64,000 nt of DNA from JAJDNS01 sp963578825 (GCA_963578825.1 CAUZDW010000001.1:124001-188000), one strand, 5' to 3'; counted from the first letter of the stretch, positions 24,187 through 32,914 are shown. Notes: generated by a model from the sequence alone, not told the origin. Made by a program: numbers and translations.

Positions 24187-25320
24187 GTGGTCAACGCGCT
24201 CAAAGAGACAATCAACTTCCTGACGACGCCGGCGATCTTCATGACGCTGGCCGCCGTGCTTTTCTTTCTCGCGATGCGCTACCGGGTCTTCTGGAAGCCT
24301 CGCGTGGCGCTGGCGACGGGAATAGGAGGGGCGATCTTCCTCCTGGTGTCGCTGCTCGACCCCAACTTTCTCCTCATAGTCAAGAAACCCGACAACATCC
24401 CTATCGTGGCCATGCTGTTCCTGGTCGGGTTCTTCTTGTGGCTTGCCATGTCCCAGGCCCACGAGAACGACGATCGGATCGCCCGGGGCGAGCCGGTTCG
24501 CGAAGCCAGCGACGGAGAGGCAGACAAGACATTTATCTGGCCCAACCTCGTCTACATCGAGCTGATCGCCATGGTCCTCATGACGATCCTCCTGATCGTC
24601 TGGGCCATCACGTTTCAGGCTCCCATCGAGGAACCGGCCAACCCGGCCCGGACCCCTAACCCCTCCAAGGCGCCCTGGTACTTCCTCGGGCTGCAGGAGA
24701 TGCTGGTCTACTACGACCCGTGGCTGGCGGGAGTCGTCTTTCCCACGCTGATCATCGTGGGCCTGATGGCCATCCCCTACATCGACAAGAACCCGAAGGG
24801 GAACGGCTACTTCAGCTTCGCCGAGCGTCGTGTGGAGATCGTCCTCTTTCTCTTCGGATTTCTCATCCTCTGGGTGCTCCTCCTGTTGCTGGGGACGTTC
24901 CTCCGGGGCCCCAACTGGAACTTCTTCGGCCCATACGAGTTCTGGGACACGCACAAGCTCGAGGCACTGGTCAACGTCAACTTGTCCGAGTACTTCTGGG
25001 TCAAGATGTTGAACACGAGAATGCCTTCGATGCTGATCCGGGAGCTGCCCGGGATGTTGCTGGTGGTCCTCTACATGGGAGTCCTGCCGGTTCTCCTGGC
25101 CACCCGAGAACGCCTCGTGGCGATCCCCGCGGGTGAAGGCAAGACCAGGACGCTCGTCCCGGGCCTCAAGAAGTACTACGACAAGCTCGGGCCGGTGCGC
25201 TACAGCGTCTTCGTCCTGCTGCTTCTCTCGATGATGGCGCTCCCCATCAAGATGGTCTTGCGCTGGCTGTTCAACCTGAAGTACATCGTGGCCATGCCGG
25301 AGATCTTCTTCAACATCTGA
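24187..25320 (+). CDS. Enlarged subunit IV (C-terminal half of cytochrome b)
   Basis: A 377-residue membrane protein. The central part is subunit IV-like, with the Qo-site motif in the form APWY (162-165, in NPSKAPWYFLGLQE) instead of PEWY. Chloroplast subunit IV is only about 160 residues. Here about 140 N-terminal residues add two or three helices, and the C-terminal part adds more. It starts with GTG 14 bases after the cytochrome b stop. With the cytochrome b6-like protein it forms the split quinol-oxidising core. Menaquinone is a plausible substrate given the non-PEWY motif, but this is inferred. Confidence 0.93.
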   Translation: MVNALKETINFLTTPAIFMTLAAVLFFLAMRYRVFWKPRVALATGIGGAIFLLVSLLDPNFLLIVKKPDNIPIVAMLFLVGFFLWLAMSQAHENDDRIARGEPVREASDGEADKTFIWPNLVYIELIAMVLMTILLIVWAITFQAPIEEPANPARTPNPSKAPWYFLGLQEMLVYYDPWLAGVVFPTLIIVGLMAIPYIDKNPKGNGYFSFAERRVEIVLFLFGFLILWVLLLLLGTFLRGPNWNFFGPYEFWDTHKLEALVNVNLSEYFWVKMLNTRMPSMLIRELPGMLLVVLYMGVLPVLLATRERLVAIPAGEGKTRTLVPGLKKYYDKLGPVRYSVFVLLLLSMMALPIKMVLRWLFNLKYIVAMPEIFFNI

Positions 25321-25326
25321 CCTATC

Positions 25327-25364
25327 ACTCCGGGAACGCAGCCCTTAGGCGACGTTCCCGGAGT
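25327..25364 (+). terminator. Hairpin terminator after the cytochrome operon
   Basis: A perfect 12-bp stem, ACTCCGGGAACG with CGTTCCCGGAGT, around a 14-base loop, seven bases after the subunit IV stop. A short ATTCCGTTTCC tract follows rather than a pure T-run. The convergent GAF-Fis gene lies beyond, so it may serve both strands. Confidence 0.7.
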
Positions 25365-25424
25365 ATTCCGTTTCCCCGCGTGAGGGCCCTTTGTGCCCGG
25401 GCCGTCGGCGAGTTAGGTCCGTGA

Positions 25425-26168
25425 TCAGACCGCGGCGCGGCGCAAACGCGTCTTGGGCACCCGCTCGCGAGGGATGCCGTAGCGCTGAAGGCGCAGATAG
25501 ATGGTGCGACGGGTGACGCCCATCAGGCGAGCGACACGGGCGATGTTCCACTCGTTGCGGTTCAGCAGCAGGAGAAGCTTTTCGCGCTCCATGTCCTCGA
25601 TCGGGGTCCGCTCGAGGTAGGCCTGCCACGCCTCGCTGCCCCGCCCGACCTCGACCGGGGAGGTGCTCTCCGTCACGGACTTGGCGATGATGCGTGAGAA
25701 CTTGGCCAGGCGCTCGAGATCGTGGGTGTCGCAGAAGTGGGGCTCGGCGCTGTCCACGTAGAGAAGCGCCACCAGGGTCTCCTCGTCGAACACCGGAACC
25801 ACGGCGAAGCTCGCGGGGCCGCGACTCTCGACCGGGGGGAGCGACACACGGCGCTCGGTCTCCCGATCGCCCACATAGACCGTCTGACCCTGGCGCAGGG
25901 AGTCGCCGAGGGTCTCCCAGACCGCCGGCACCGAGTCGAGGACCGCTTGATCGATCCCGCGGGAGGCGAACAGGTCCACGCCGTCTCCGGAATCCCTGCA
26001 GGTGAACACGGCCCCGCTGCGGCCGTTGCTCAGGGACATGACCACTTCCAGGGTGCGCTCCGCCAGACGGCGGGGGTCGTCGGCGCCGACGACAAGGTCA
26101 GAGAACAGATCGATCAGGTCCGCTCGACGTTTCACTCTCACGCCTCTCTGCCGTCCAATTTTATCCAC
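25425..26168 (-). CDS. GAF-domain regulator with Fis-type HTH
   Basis: A 247-residue protein. An N-terminal GAF domain (about 20-170) may sense a small ligand or redox state. The C-terminal 45 residues are a Fis-type helix-turn-helix (RNEWNIARVARLMGVTRRTIYLRLQRYGI, seen in part as NIARVARLMGV and RRTIYLRL). The AAA+ sigma-54 activator domain that often separates these parts is absent. The GTG start overlaps the end of the PAS gene by eight bases, so the two are translated together. Its place next to the quinol-oxidising operon suggests it may control it. Confidence 0.85.
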   Translation of the reverse strand: MDKIGRQRGVRVKRRADLIDLFSDLVVGADDPRRLAERTLEVVMSLSNGRSGAVFTCRDSGDGVDLFASRGIDQAVLDSVPAVWETLGDSLRQGQTVYVGDRETERRVSLPPVESRGPASFAVVPVFDEETLVALLYVDSAEPHFCDTHDLERLAKFSRIIAKSVTESTSPVEVGRGSEAWQAYLERTPIEDMEREKLLLLLNRNEWNIARVARLMGVTRRTIYLRLQRYGIPRERVPKTRLRRAAV

Positions 26169-26721
26169 TCGACGGAGGGAGGGTCAAGTAAACGTATCGC
26201 GCCGTCCAAGATGTAACCGAAGGGGGGTACGTCGCCGCTTCCAGCTTCTGCGACTGCACGAGTCGCAGCTGCAGCTTGCGGATCTCGTTCTCCAGTTGCA
26301 GACGCTCCACCGGAAAGCTGAGGGCCCGGCCGGTGATGTCCCGAACGATGCAGACGAGCAACCCCTCGGTCTCGTCGTAGGCAGCCTGCGAGCTCACCTC
26401 GACCGGGACGACGACACCGTCCCCTCGCACGATCTGGGCCGAGAAGAGGTGTGGCCCGCCTCGCGCCGCCCGCCCCAGGTTCTCGCCGAGGGACGCACGG
26501 GCCGCGGGCAGGCACAGGGGGCCGGAGAAGCTCTCGTCCCGGAGGCCGTCACCGCTCCGGCCGAACATCTCCCGAGCCGCACCCGTCGCCTCCCGAATGC
26601 GACCGTGGTGGTCCACGAGCAGCACGACGTCTGCGGCCACGAGCCGGGAGCGACCCGGCGAAGCCCTCGACTCGACTGTGTCTTCGACCCGCCCACCGCG
26701 GGCCGAGGAGCGTGGACCCAA
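26161..26721 (-). CDS. PAS-domain protein, sensor kinase cut off before its H-box
   Basis: A 186-residue protein with one PAS domain (about 28-135: VVLLVDHHGRIREATGAA, then VVPVEVSSQ and LLVCIVRDITGR). A helical segment ending LQLRLVQSQKLEA follows. In hybrid or sensor kinases this QSQKLEA helix leads directly into the H-box (GIAHDFNN). Here the sequence departs at once and stops about 25 residues later, so no kinase domain follows. It may be a natural stand-alone sensor or the remnant of a kinase. It overlaps the GAF-Fis gene. Confidence 0.65.
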   Translation of the reverse strand: MGPRSSARGGRVEDTVESRASPGRSRLVAADVVLLVDHHGRIREATGAAREMFGRSGDGLRDESFSGPLCLPAARASLGENLGRAARGGPHLFSAQIVRGDGVVVPVEVSSQAAYDETEGLLVCIVRDITGRALSFPVERLQLENEIRKLQLRLVQSQKLEAATYPPSVTSWTARYVYLTLPPSSG

Positions 26722-26819
26722 AGCACCTCCAGCCCGGAGGAGCAGGGCAGGAGGGAAGGCCCGGCACCTCCCAGCGACTCCAGTGGCTCAGGAGTATACA
26801 CTTCTGGCCGCAGAAACGG

Positions 26820-27356
26820 CTATCTCTCGTCCTCCCCGCCGCTCCAGGAGAGGAGCACCCGCTCGAGATCCGGCCGCCGGCCGGGTGGGCCGTGGGTCTC
26901 GCGGACGACCCCCACCCCCGGGGCAATCCAGAGCACCGACTCCATCCGCCAGGTCCGAAACGCGCACCGCAGCGCCCGATAGCGGCCCGCGGGGACGGTC
27001 ACCTCTTCCTCGGCCTCGACCTGCCAGCCGGGCCGACCTCCCGAGGGAGGTCCGGAACTCCCGACTTCGAGGGGAAGGGGCAGGGGATCCTCGCCGGTCC
27101 AGGGTCCCAGACGGATCCAGCCGTCCCCGATCTCAACAGGTCCGGCCACCGGGTCGTCCCCACCGCTCTGATAGAGAAACGGTGCCTCGATCGATCCGGT
27201 CACGGTGAAGCGGGTCTCGAAGTCCGTGATCGAGTCGATGCCCCCGAGCCGCTCGGTCCACGACTCCCGATACTCCCACCACGTCCCGGGCGTGAGCGGC
27301 ACCGGGAACCCGGCCGGCACGAGGGCGAGAAACGCCATCAGGATCAGGCGGAGCAT
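26820..27356 (-). CDS. Exported protein, unknown function
   Basis: A 178-residue protein with a signal peptide (MLRLILMAFLALVPAGFP) and then a beta-rich domain. It includes WWEYRESW, a repeated pattern of turns, and VTVPAGRYRALRCAFRTW, typical of small secreted or periplasmic proteins often found in Acidobacteriota. No catalytic motif is seen. It lies about 100 bases before the PAS gene on the same strand and may share its transcript. Confidence 0.65.
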   Translation of the reverse strand: MLRLILMAFLALVPAGFPVPLTPGTWWEYRESWTERLGGIDSITDFETRFTVTGSIEAPFLYQSGGDDPVAGPVEIGDGWIRLGPWTGEDPLPLPLEVGSSGPPSGGRPGWQVEAEEEVTVPAGRYRALRCAFRTWRMESVLWIAPGVGVVRETHGPPGRRPDLERVLLSWSGGEDER

Positions 27357-27390
27357 GGAGTTTCGATTCTAGCCCGGCATTGCGGTCTGG

Positions 27391-28056
27391 CTATTCCACC
27401 GTTGCCTCGTTGAGAGGAGTGGGCAAGTGACCAGTCTTGACGAAGATCACGGTCTCCTCCTCGACGAAGGGATGATGGGCGCTCAGGTGAGGACTCTGCA
27501 TCCATGTACCCTTGGGGTACGTGCCATGCTCATCTCGGAAGGTCCCGGAAAGCACGAGGATCTCTTCTCCACCCCAGTGTTCGTGTGGAATGAAGCGCTC
27601 ACCAGCGGGCCAATGGACAAGGGCCGTCCCTTCGTCGCCCATAGAATGGAGTGACTTGACTCTGAGGTTGCCGTAGCCCGCAGACCAGGGTTCCTCCCCA
27701 GCCTGCGAGTGCACAAGTTCCTGGTCATCCTCAGCGAATGGACCTGACCTCACATAGAGCGTGCATCCGGTTGCGGTCGAGCCCGCGCCCACTGCTCCGG
27801 GGGGACGGCGTGAATAGCCGTTCTCCTCGAGAATGCCCTCGGGGAACTGCCAAGATCCCTCGAGCACGACGACCTCGACGCCCCACCCTTCGCGAAGTGA
27901 AGGTAGTCGCGCACCAGGCTCCAGGCGGAGGATCGACACCTCGTGCATGCCGGCCTCGTTCCCGGCAACAAGTAGCTTCTTCTCGACACTTGGTGTCCCG
28001 GTTGCCGTCCAGGTCAATTCGCTCGTGAAGCGTTTCCGTTGTTCTTCAGGTTTCAT
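27391..28056 (-). CDS. ChrR-type cupin protein
   Basis: A 221-residue protein with cupin folds. The C-terminal half shows PAGERFIPHEHWGGEEILVLSGTF in parts (HEH...E), then a later His (HHPF), the metal-binding pattern of the ChrR cupin used in anti-sigma factors and oxygenase-like proteins. A weaker cupin repeat precedes it. The zinc-binding anti-sigma domain is not present and no sigma factor gene is adjacent. The ATG at 28056 is chosen over an upstream start. GC content is visibly lower than in the surrounding housekeeping genes. Confidence 0.75.
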   Translation of the reverse strand: MKPEEQRKRFTSELTWTATGTPSVEKKLLVAGNEAGMHEVSILRLEPGARLPSLREGWGVEVVVLEGSWQFPEGILEENGYSRRPPGAVGAGSTATGCTLYVRSGPFAEDDQELVHSQAGEEPWSAGYGNLRVKSLHSMGDEGTALVHWPAGERFIPHEHWGGEEILVLSGTFRDEHGTYPKGTWMQSPHLSAHHPFVEEETVIFVKTGHLPTPLNEATVE

Positions 28057-28131
28057 GCCTTTGCCATCCTCGCGACGAGGGTCATCGATCCCTGGCGTTG
28101 CTCTACGAATGGAGCGTTGCTCGCTTTGCAC

Positions 28132-28431
28132 TCACGCAACGCTGTAGATACCGACCTCGGGGTCAGCCTCCAAGAGGAGTTTCGGCTCGCCGACAACGTC
28201 GTTCTTGAAGATTTTCGTGGCGAGGTAGGCTCGCGCGTTTTCCTCGGAAGCGAAGCCGTGCAACACCTGCACATCTTCGTCACGAATCAACAGCTCCTTG
28301 GACTTCGCACCGGCGATTTTGTCCAGGAAGGGCTGCTTGTATTTCCCGTAGACGGCTGCTGCCGCCGCGCGGTTCTCGTTCTTGATCTTGAGGGAGCCGT
28401 AGCTCGCAGGTTGAAGGATCGGGCTCCGCAT
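28132..28431 (-). CDS. Small protein, dimeric alpha-beta barrel-like
   Basis: A protein of up to 99 residues. The central part (KQPFLDKIAGAKSKELLIRDED, QVLHGFASEENARAYLATKIF) resembles small antibiotic-biosynthesis-monooxygenase or EthD-like ferredoxin-fold proteins, but no diagnostic residue is seen. The first 12 residues look unlike the rest, so the true start may be an internal non-ATG codon. It lies 75 bases before the cupin gene in the same low-GC segment. Confidence 0.55.
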   Translation of the reverse strand: MRSPILQPASYGSLKIKNENRAAAAAVYGKYKQPFLDKIAGAKSKELLIRDEDVQVLHGFASEENARAYLATKIFKNDVVGEPKLLLEADPEVGIYSVA

Positions 28432-28602
28432 CCCGATGTTTGTCCTTGGGCGAAACGGTATAGCCCAAGCCTGGGGCTTTACAAGGTTTTTCTGTGAGGG
28501 CTACAGGTCAGCGTTTCCGTCGCCGGATTTCGCGCTCACGTTGGTCCAGGGCCGCGGGAGTGCCACGGTCGGCGGGCAGTGAGGCGGCATCAACAAGAAC
28601 GC

Positions 28603-29148
28603 TCAGTAGCCGGCCTGGTCGGGCGCGAACGCCAAGAACGTGATGCCAATCAGGGCCACGCCCGCTAAGAGTACGTAGACGACCATCTTGGTGCCGGTGT
28701 TCTTCTTCTGTAGTACCCAGAGTTGGTCGATCTCCGCGAGAGGAATCTCATGCTCCAGCGGTGTGGCCCCAGCGACGAATGTGACGGATTGCGCAGCCTC
28801 AGCCACAACCAGGACCTTCTCGTAGGTCCGGTTCTTGACTCGGACGGACACTGTTTCGGTGTCCCGCGCTGTCATCGCGGCGTCGGACCTGTCAACAGTG
28901 ATGAGCTTCGCTTCCTTCTTGAAGCTCATCACGCGGTCCCCGATCAGCAGAGCGAGACGGCCCCCGGAAAACTCGATCTTCTCGCCGGATTTCGTGAGGA
29001 CAGCGCGAACCCTCACGGTGTGACTTGGAGATGGCGGGTTGGTGACGTACTCACCGGCGGGCTACTGAACCATCTTGTGGGCCGCACAGCCGGATGTCCA
29101 GCACAGGAACGAAGTCAGGACGGTTAGCGTCGTCGCCCTTCGCAACAT
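28603..29148 (-). pseudogene. Lipoprotein gene with an in-frame TAG stop
   Basis: The frame starts with ATG at 29148 behind a GGAGAG site and encodes a lipoprotein signal (TLTVLTSFLCWTSGC). After 28 codons a TAG stands at 29062-29064. The same frame then continues open to 28603: YVTNPPSPSHTVRVRAVLTK, a beta-rich domain and a C-terminal membrane helix. One base change (for example CAG to TAG) would split an intact gene of about 181 codons. A new start at the GTG at 29016 could make a 137-residue protein without signal. Confidence 0.6.
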
Positions 29149-29724
29149 TTCGCTCTCCCTTCCGTTCTTGAAACGGCCCGACCGCTCCATGCCGAGAAGT
29201 CGATCTAGAGTGTTATGACGATTCCGTTCGGGAATGTTGCATCTGGGGAGGGACGTCAGGACCTCCAGGACAATGAGACACCGACTCCACCCTGAGCTGT
29301 CAAGGCATCGACGGCGTGAGTTTGCCCCCTCAATGCTCCCGACGAGCCGGGGTCCTGGGCTGAGAGCAGGGCGCCAAACAGTACGAAGGCCCGGGCGGGC
29401 AGTGAGCCAACCCGGGCTGTAGCGAGGCCGCTGATCCTGCGCCTCAAAATTCCCGGACGGGAGTCGGCGCGCCCCTGGCTGCCGGATCGTGGTGGCTGAG
29501 TGGAGGCAGCAGCGTGGGGTCCTGCCGGACTGAACGGAGTAGATCCCGCCTGCGTGGCTCCTGAGGTTGCAGAGGCGCTCAGGGGCCTTCTCACCGGGGG
29601 AAAGACCAAGGAGCCGAAGGATCGGCAAGCCCGCAGAGCGTTCAAAATGTGGGATAAATTGCGGGATACGTCGTCCGATACGCTATCTAAGTCTCTGAGT
29701 GGTCCATGATTTAGGCGCCAAAGG
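29149..29724. other. Gene-free region beside tRNA-Ser
   Basis: About 575 bases in which I see no supportable gene. It closes the lower-GC segment that begins near 27.4 kb and ends at the 3' end of tRNA-Ser. No direct repeat of the tRNA 3' end was found at the far edge, so integration is not demonstrated. Confidence 0.45.
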
Positions 29725-29817
29725 TGGCGGAGAGAGGGGGATTCGAACCCCCGGTAGAGGTTTACCCCCTACAACAGATTAGCAATCTGCCCTGTTCAGC
29801 CACTCCAGCACCTCTCC
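29725..29817 (-). tRNA. tRNA-Ser (anticodon GCT)
   Basis: On the minus strand: acceptor GGAGAGG/TCTCTCC with one G-T pair, anticodon stem GCAGA/TCTGT around TTGCTAA (anticodon GCT), a long variable arm as in class II tRNAs, T arm GGGGG-TTCGAAT-CCCCC, discriminator G and encoded CCA. Confidence 0.94.
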
Positions 29818-29929
29818 GCGGGGGGCGCCCCCCGAAAGACGCGTCTCAGGGAGGCCAAGACCGCTAAGCGTAGCATGAAAGCCTCACCGGCCATGCGGCG
29901 CACCGAGGGCCGCGCGGGGCACTCGAGGT

Positions 29930-30017
29930 TGGCGGAGGGCGGGGGACTCGAACCCCCAAGGGCTGTAAAGCCCGGGAGCTTTCAAGGCTCCTGCCTTACC
30001 AGTTAGACTAGCCCTCC
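29930..30017 (-). tRNA. tRNA-Ser (anticodon TGA)
   Basis: On the minus strand: acceptor GGAGGGC/GCCCTCC, anticodon stem GGAGC/GCTCC around CTTGAAA (anticodon TGA), long variable arm with stem GGGCT/AGCCC, T arm GGGGG-TTCGAGT-CCCCC, discriminator G and encoded CCA. It is the second tRNA-Ser within 300 bases; seryl-tRNA synthetase lies about 3 kb away. Confidence 0.94.
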
Positions 30018-30128
30018 TCGTTCGACTCACCCATTATGGCGCGTTCGGGCCGCAGCCGTCTCGGGCCCGGCGCCGGCCGACCCTACGGGGTCCGGGTGAT
30101 ACACTCACGCTGGCGGAACTGCTTCAGT

Positions 30129-31229
30129 ATGAATGTCGATCGTCTGGTTCGGGACGTCGAAGAACGCCTTTCCGGCTTCGAGCCGGATGTCCGCCGTGAG
30201 GTGACGGAGGCCGTCCGGGAGGCGCTCGCCCTCGAGGAGCGCCACCTCGGCCCGACGCAGACCGTGGAGATCGAGCGTAAGAAGCGCCGCACGGCGGAGG
30301 AGCTGCGCCAGGCCCTGGAGGCGATCCATCGGCCCACTCTGCTCGACGAGGCCCTCGAGGAGGTGCTCAACCAGCTCGGACGGGTGATCGCGGTGGACTA
30401 CGCCGCCGTCGCGGCCCGGGAGCCCGGAGACGCCTTTCGCGTCCTGGCCTGCCGAGGGGCGGAGGACGAGCCCTTCGGGGCCCTGGTCACCAACCCGCGG
30501 CTGGACCAGGTCCGCCAGACCCGACGTCCGGTGATCATGGCCGACGCCGAGGCCGCCGAGATCACGAGACCCCTCCCAGGCTCGCCGGAGCTCAAGACGT
30601 GGGCGGCGCTGCCGCTCCTGCTCGAGGGCGACGTGGTCGGGCTGCTCATGGCGGGGCGCGTCGAGACACCGGCTTTCTCCGAGGAGGAGATCCTCCGCGG
30701 AAAGGCCGTGGCCTTCTGGGCTGCGGCGGCACTTCGACGGGGACAGCTCCTGGAGCAGGTTCGCCGCTACGCAGCACTCCTCGAGCAGGTGGTGGCAGTG
30801 GATCAGCGGGTCTTCGACGGAGCAGGTCCCGACGACGTGGCCGAAGACATCCTCCAGGGGGCGTGCCGGGTCGGGGCCTACGGGGGCGGGCTCCTCATCC
30901 TCCAGACCCCGAAGGGACCGGTGGTCGCCGCCACCTCCGGGGAGAACTTCGCAGGGGCCGGGTCGCGTCCCGCGCCCCCCGACCTGGCCGCCACGACGCC
31001 GCGCCGGCTGCCGGCCGAGCGGATGCTCGAGGTAGCGGAGGCCCTGGGCACCGAGCTGCCCGCCGAGCAGACCTACCTGGTGCCCCTGGCGATCGCCAAC
31101 ACCTACGTGGGATCCCTCGTCCTTCCCGACCCGAACGGGCAGACGCCGGACGACCGGCTGATGGAGGCCTTCGCCTCGCGCGCCACCGCCGCGTGGCATC
31201 ACGCGGCGCTGCACCATGGCCGGTCCTGA
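30129..31229 (+). CDS. Protein with two GAF-like domains
   Basis: A 366-residue cytoplasmic protein. A short helical region (about 1-65, with ERKKRRTAEELRQAL coiled-coil character) precedes a GAF domain (about 70-205: RVIAVDYAAVA, LPLLLEGDVVGLLMAG). A second, weaker GAF-like domain follows (VGAYGGGLLILQT, LVPLAIANTYVGSLVL). No output domain is attached, so it may act by protein contact or through an unlinked partner. The ATG at 30129 is preferred over an upstream start because the family-like sequence begins there. Confidence 0.75.
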   Translation: MNVDRLVRDVEERLSGFEPDVRREVTEAVREALALEERHLGPTQTVEIERKKRRTAEELRQALEAIHRPTLLDEALEEVLNQLGRVIAVDYAAVAAREPGDAFRVLACRGAEDEPFGALVTNPRLDQVRQTRRPVIMADAEAAEITRPLPGSPELKTWAALPLLLEGDVVGLLMAGRVETPAFSEEEILRGKAVAFWAAAALRRGQLLEQVRRYAALLEQVVAVDQRVFDGAGPDDVAEDILQGACRVGAYGGGLLILQTPKGPVVAATSGENFAGAGSRPAPPDLAATTPRRLPAERMLEVAEALGTELPAEQTYLVPLAIANTYVGSLVLPDPNGQTPDDRLMEAFASRATAAWHHAALHHGRS

Positions 31230-31255
31230 ACTCGCGGGCTGAGAGCTCGGGCCGG

Positions 31256-32914
31256 ATGAGGTCGATACGGGAGGGCTCGCGAGTGACCCGTGAGGTCCTC
31301 CGACTGGGCGCGCCCCTTCTTCAGGCAGCCGCGCTCCTCGTGGCAGCACGGATCGAAGCGCTGCAGAGCCTCGTTCCGGGGCTGGGCCTTTTCAGCGGGC
31401 TCCTCGGGTGGCTCCTGCTGGCCCTTGCGGCCGGGATCTCGGCGCTCCGGTGGTGGGGGCGGCCGCTGCGAGTCCCGACCCCGCCGACGCTCGTCCTTGT
31501 CCTGATCTCCATCCTCCTGAGCGCCGCCGTCGGGGTGGGCTACGTCACGAGCGTCGACGCCTCCGGTGACGAGATCGACTACCTCATCATGACGCAGAGC
31601 CTGTGGCGCGATGGGGACCTTGATCTCCGCAACAACATGGCCCGAGAGGACTACCGGGAGTACGTGCCGGGGCTCCACCGGATGCCTGCCGGGACGCGAC
31701 GGGCCGACGGCCGGCCTTTCCCCACACACAGCTCGGGGCTCTCGTTTCTCATCGCGCCCGTCTATGCCCTCGGGGGGCGGCCCGCCCTGGTCGTCTTCCT
31801 CTCGATCCTCGCCACGGCTCTGGGTCTGCTCGTCCGCCGAATGGCGCTCCAGTCCGGCGCCGACGAGGACGCGGCCCTTCTGGCCTTCGTGGCAACGGTG
31901 GGGCCGCCCGTCTTCTTCTATACGCACTTCATCTACACCGAGGTCGTCTGCGCTTTCGCCATCGCCCTGGCCCTGGCCCTTCTGCTGTCGTCTCCCGGTC
32001 CCGGCGGGGCGGCGGTGGCCGCGCTGGCGCTCTCGGCGCTGCCGTGGCTGCACGTGAAGGTGGCGCTGGTGTCGGTGGTCCTCGGGGTGTACGCGCTCGT
32101 TCACCTCCGAGGCCGGGCACGCCTGGCATTCGGGGCCACCGCGGGAGCCATGGCGCTTGTGTACTTCGGCTACTTCTGGGTGATCTTCGGTCGACCCGAC
32201 CCCTTTGCGCTCTACGGCTCGCGGATCCCGAAGCCGATCGCACGCATGACACCCGGCCGCACGCTGCTCGGCGTCTTTCTCGACGGAGGATTCGGGCTGC
32301 TCGTCTACGCGCCTGTCTTCGTTCTCGGGTTCGCGGGGCTTCGGCGCCTCCTGGGCCGCTCCCGGCGCGACCTTCAGGCCTTTGGCCTCACGATCATCGC
32401 GGTGATGCTGCCGGTGCTCGGTTGGAAAAACTGGTGGGGCTTCTCGCCGCCAGGCCGGTTTCTCGTGCCGCTGGTGCCCGTGCTGGCGTTGGCGGCTGCC
32501 GCACGTGTGGCGCAAAGACCCACCTTCGGGCTGGCGCGCTGGCGGTGGCCGTTGGCAGCCTCCGGCATCGCCCTGGCGCTCCTGATGAGCGTCGAGCCCC
32601 GGGAGATGCGGATGATCCACACCCGCGACGGTGACCTGCGAGTGTTCGACAGGCTCGGCGGCCAGATGTCTCCGGCGCGCTATCTGCCCAGGCTCACATC
32701 GCGGCTCGGCACGGAGCGACCGCCGTGGCGGCCCCCGGTGGCCGAAGAGAGAGTCGCTCTCGTCTGGGCCATCGCACTCCTGGCGCTTCTCGGGCTGGAT
32801 CGGCTGGCGCGGTCACGGGAGCGTCTCGATCGAGCCTTCCGAGGGATCGGCCTGCCCGTCAGCCTGCTGCTCCTGGTGACGGTGCTGGTCGACTACTGGG
32901 CCCGGGCGGGCTAA
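31256..32914 (+). CDS. GT-C-like multi-pass membrane protein
   Basis: A 552-residue protein with about ten membrane helices. After the first helices comes an external loop with GDEIDYLIMTQSLW, an acidic motif of the type seen in GT-C glycosyltransferases (ArnT/PMT-like). A later segment reads FFYTHFIYTEV. It could transfer a sugar from a lipid carrier, but the match is to architecture rather than a clear family. Its 3' end overlaps the convergent serS gene by 56 bases. Confidence 0.7.
   Translation: MRSIREGSRVTREVLRLGAPLLQAAALLVAARIEALQSLVPGLGLFSGLLGWLLLALAAGISALRWWGRPLRVPTPPTLVLVLISILLSAAVGVGYVTSVDASGDEIDYLIMTQSLWRDGDLDLRNNMAREDYREYVPGLHRMPAGTRRADGRPFPTHSSGLSFLIAPVYALGGRPALVVFLSILATALGLLVRRMALQSGADEDAALLAFVATVGPPVFFYTHFIYTEVVCAFAIALALALLLSSPGPGGAAVAALALSALPWLHVKVALVSVVLGVYALVHLRGRARLAFGATAGAMALVYFGYFWVIFGRPDPFALYGSRIPKPIARMTPGRTLLGVFLDGGFGLLVYAPVFVLGFAGLRRLLGRSRRDLQAFGLTIIAVMLPVLGWKNWWGFSPPGRFLVPLVPVLALAAAARVAQRPTFGLARWRWPLAASGIALALLMSVEPREMRMIHTRDGDLRVFDRLGGQMSPARYLPRLTSRLGTERPPWRPPVAEERVALVWAIALLALLGLDRLARSRERLDRAFRGIGLPVSLLLLVTVLVDYWARAG

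Noticed and set aside
29725..29817. An attachment-site duplication at the tRNA-Ser 3' end
   Set aside because: I looked for a copy of the tRNA 3' end near 27.36 kb and found none, so integration is left as a suggestion only.
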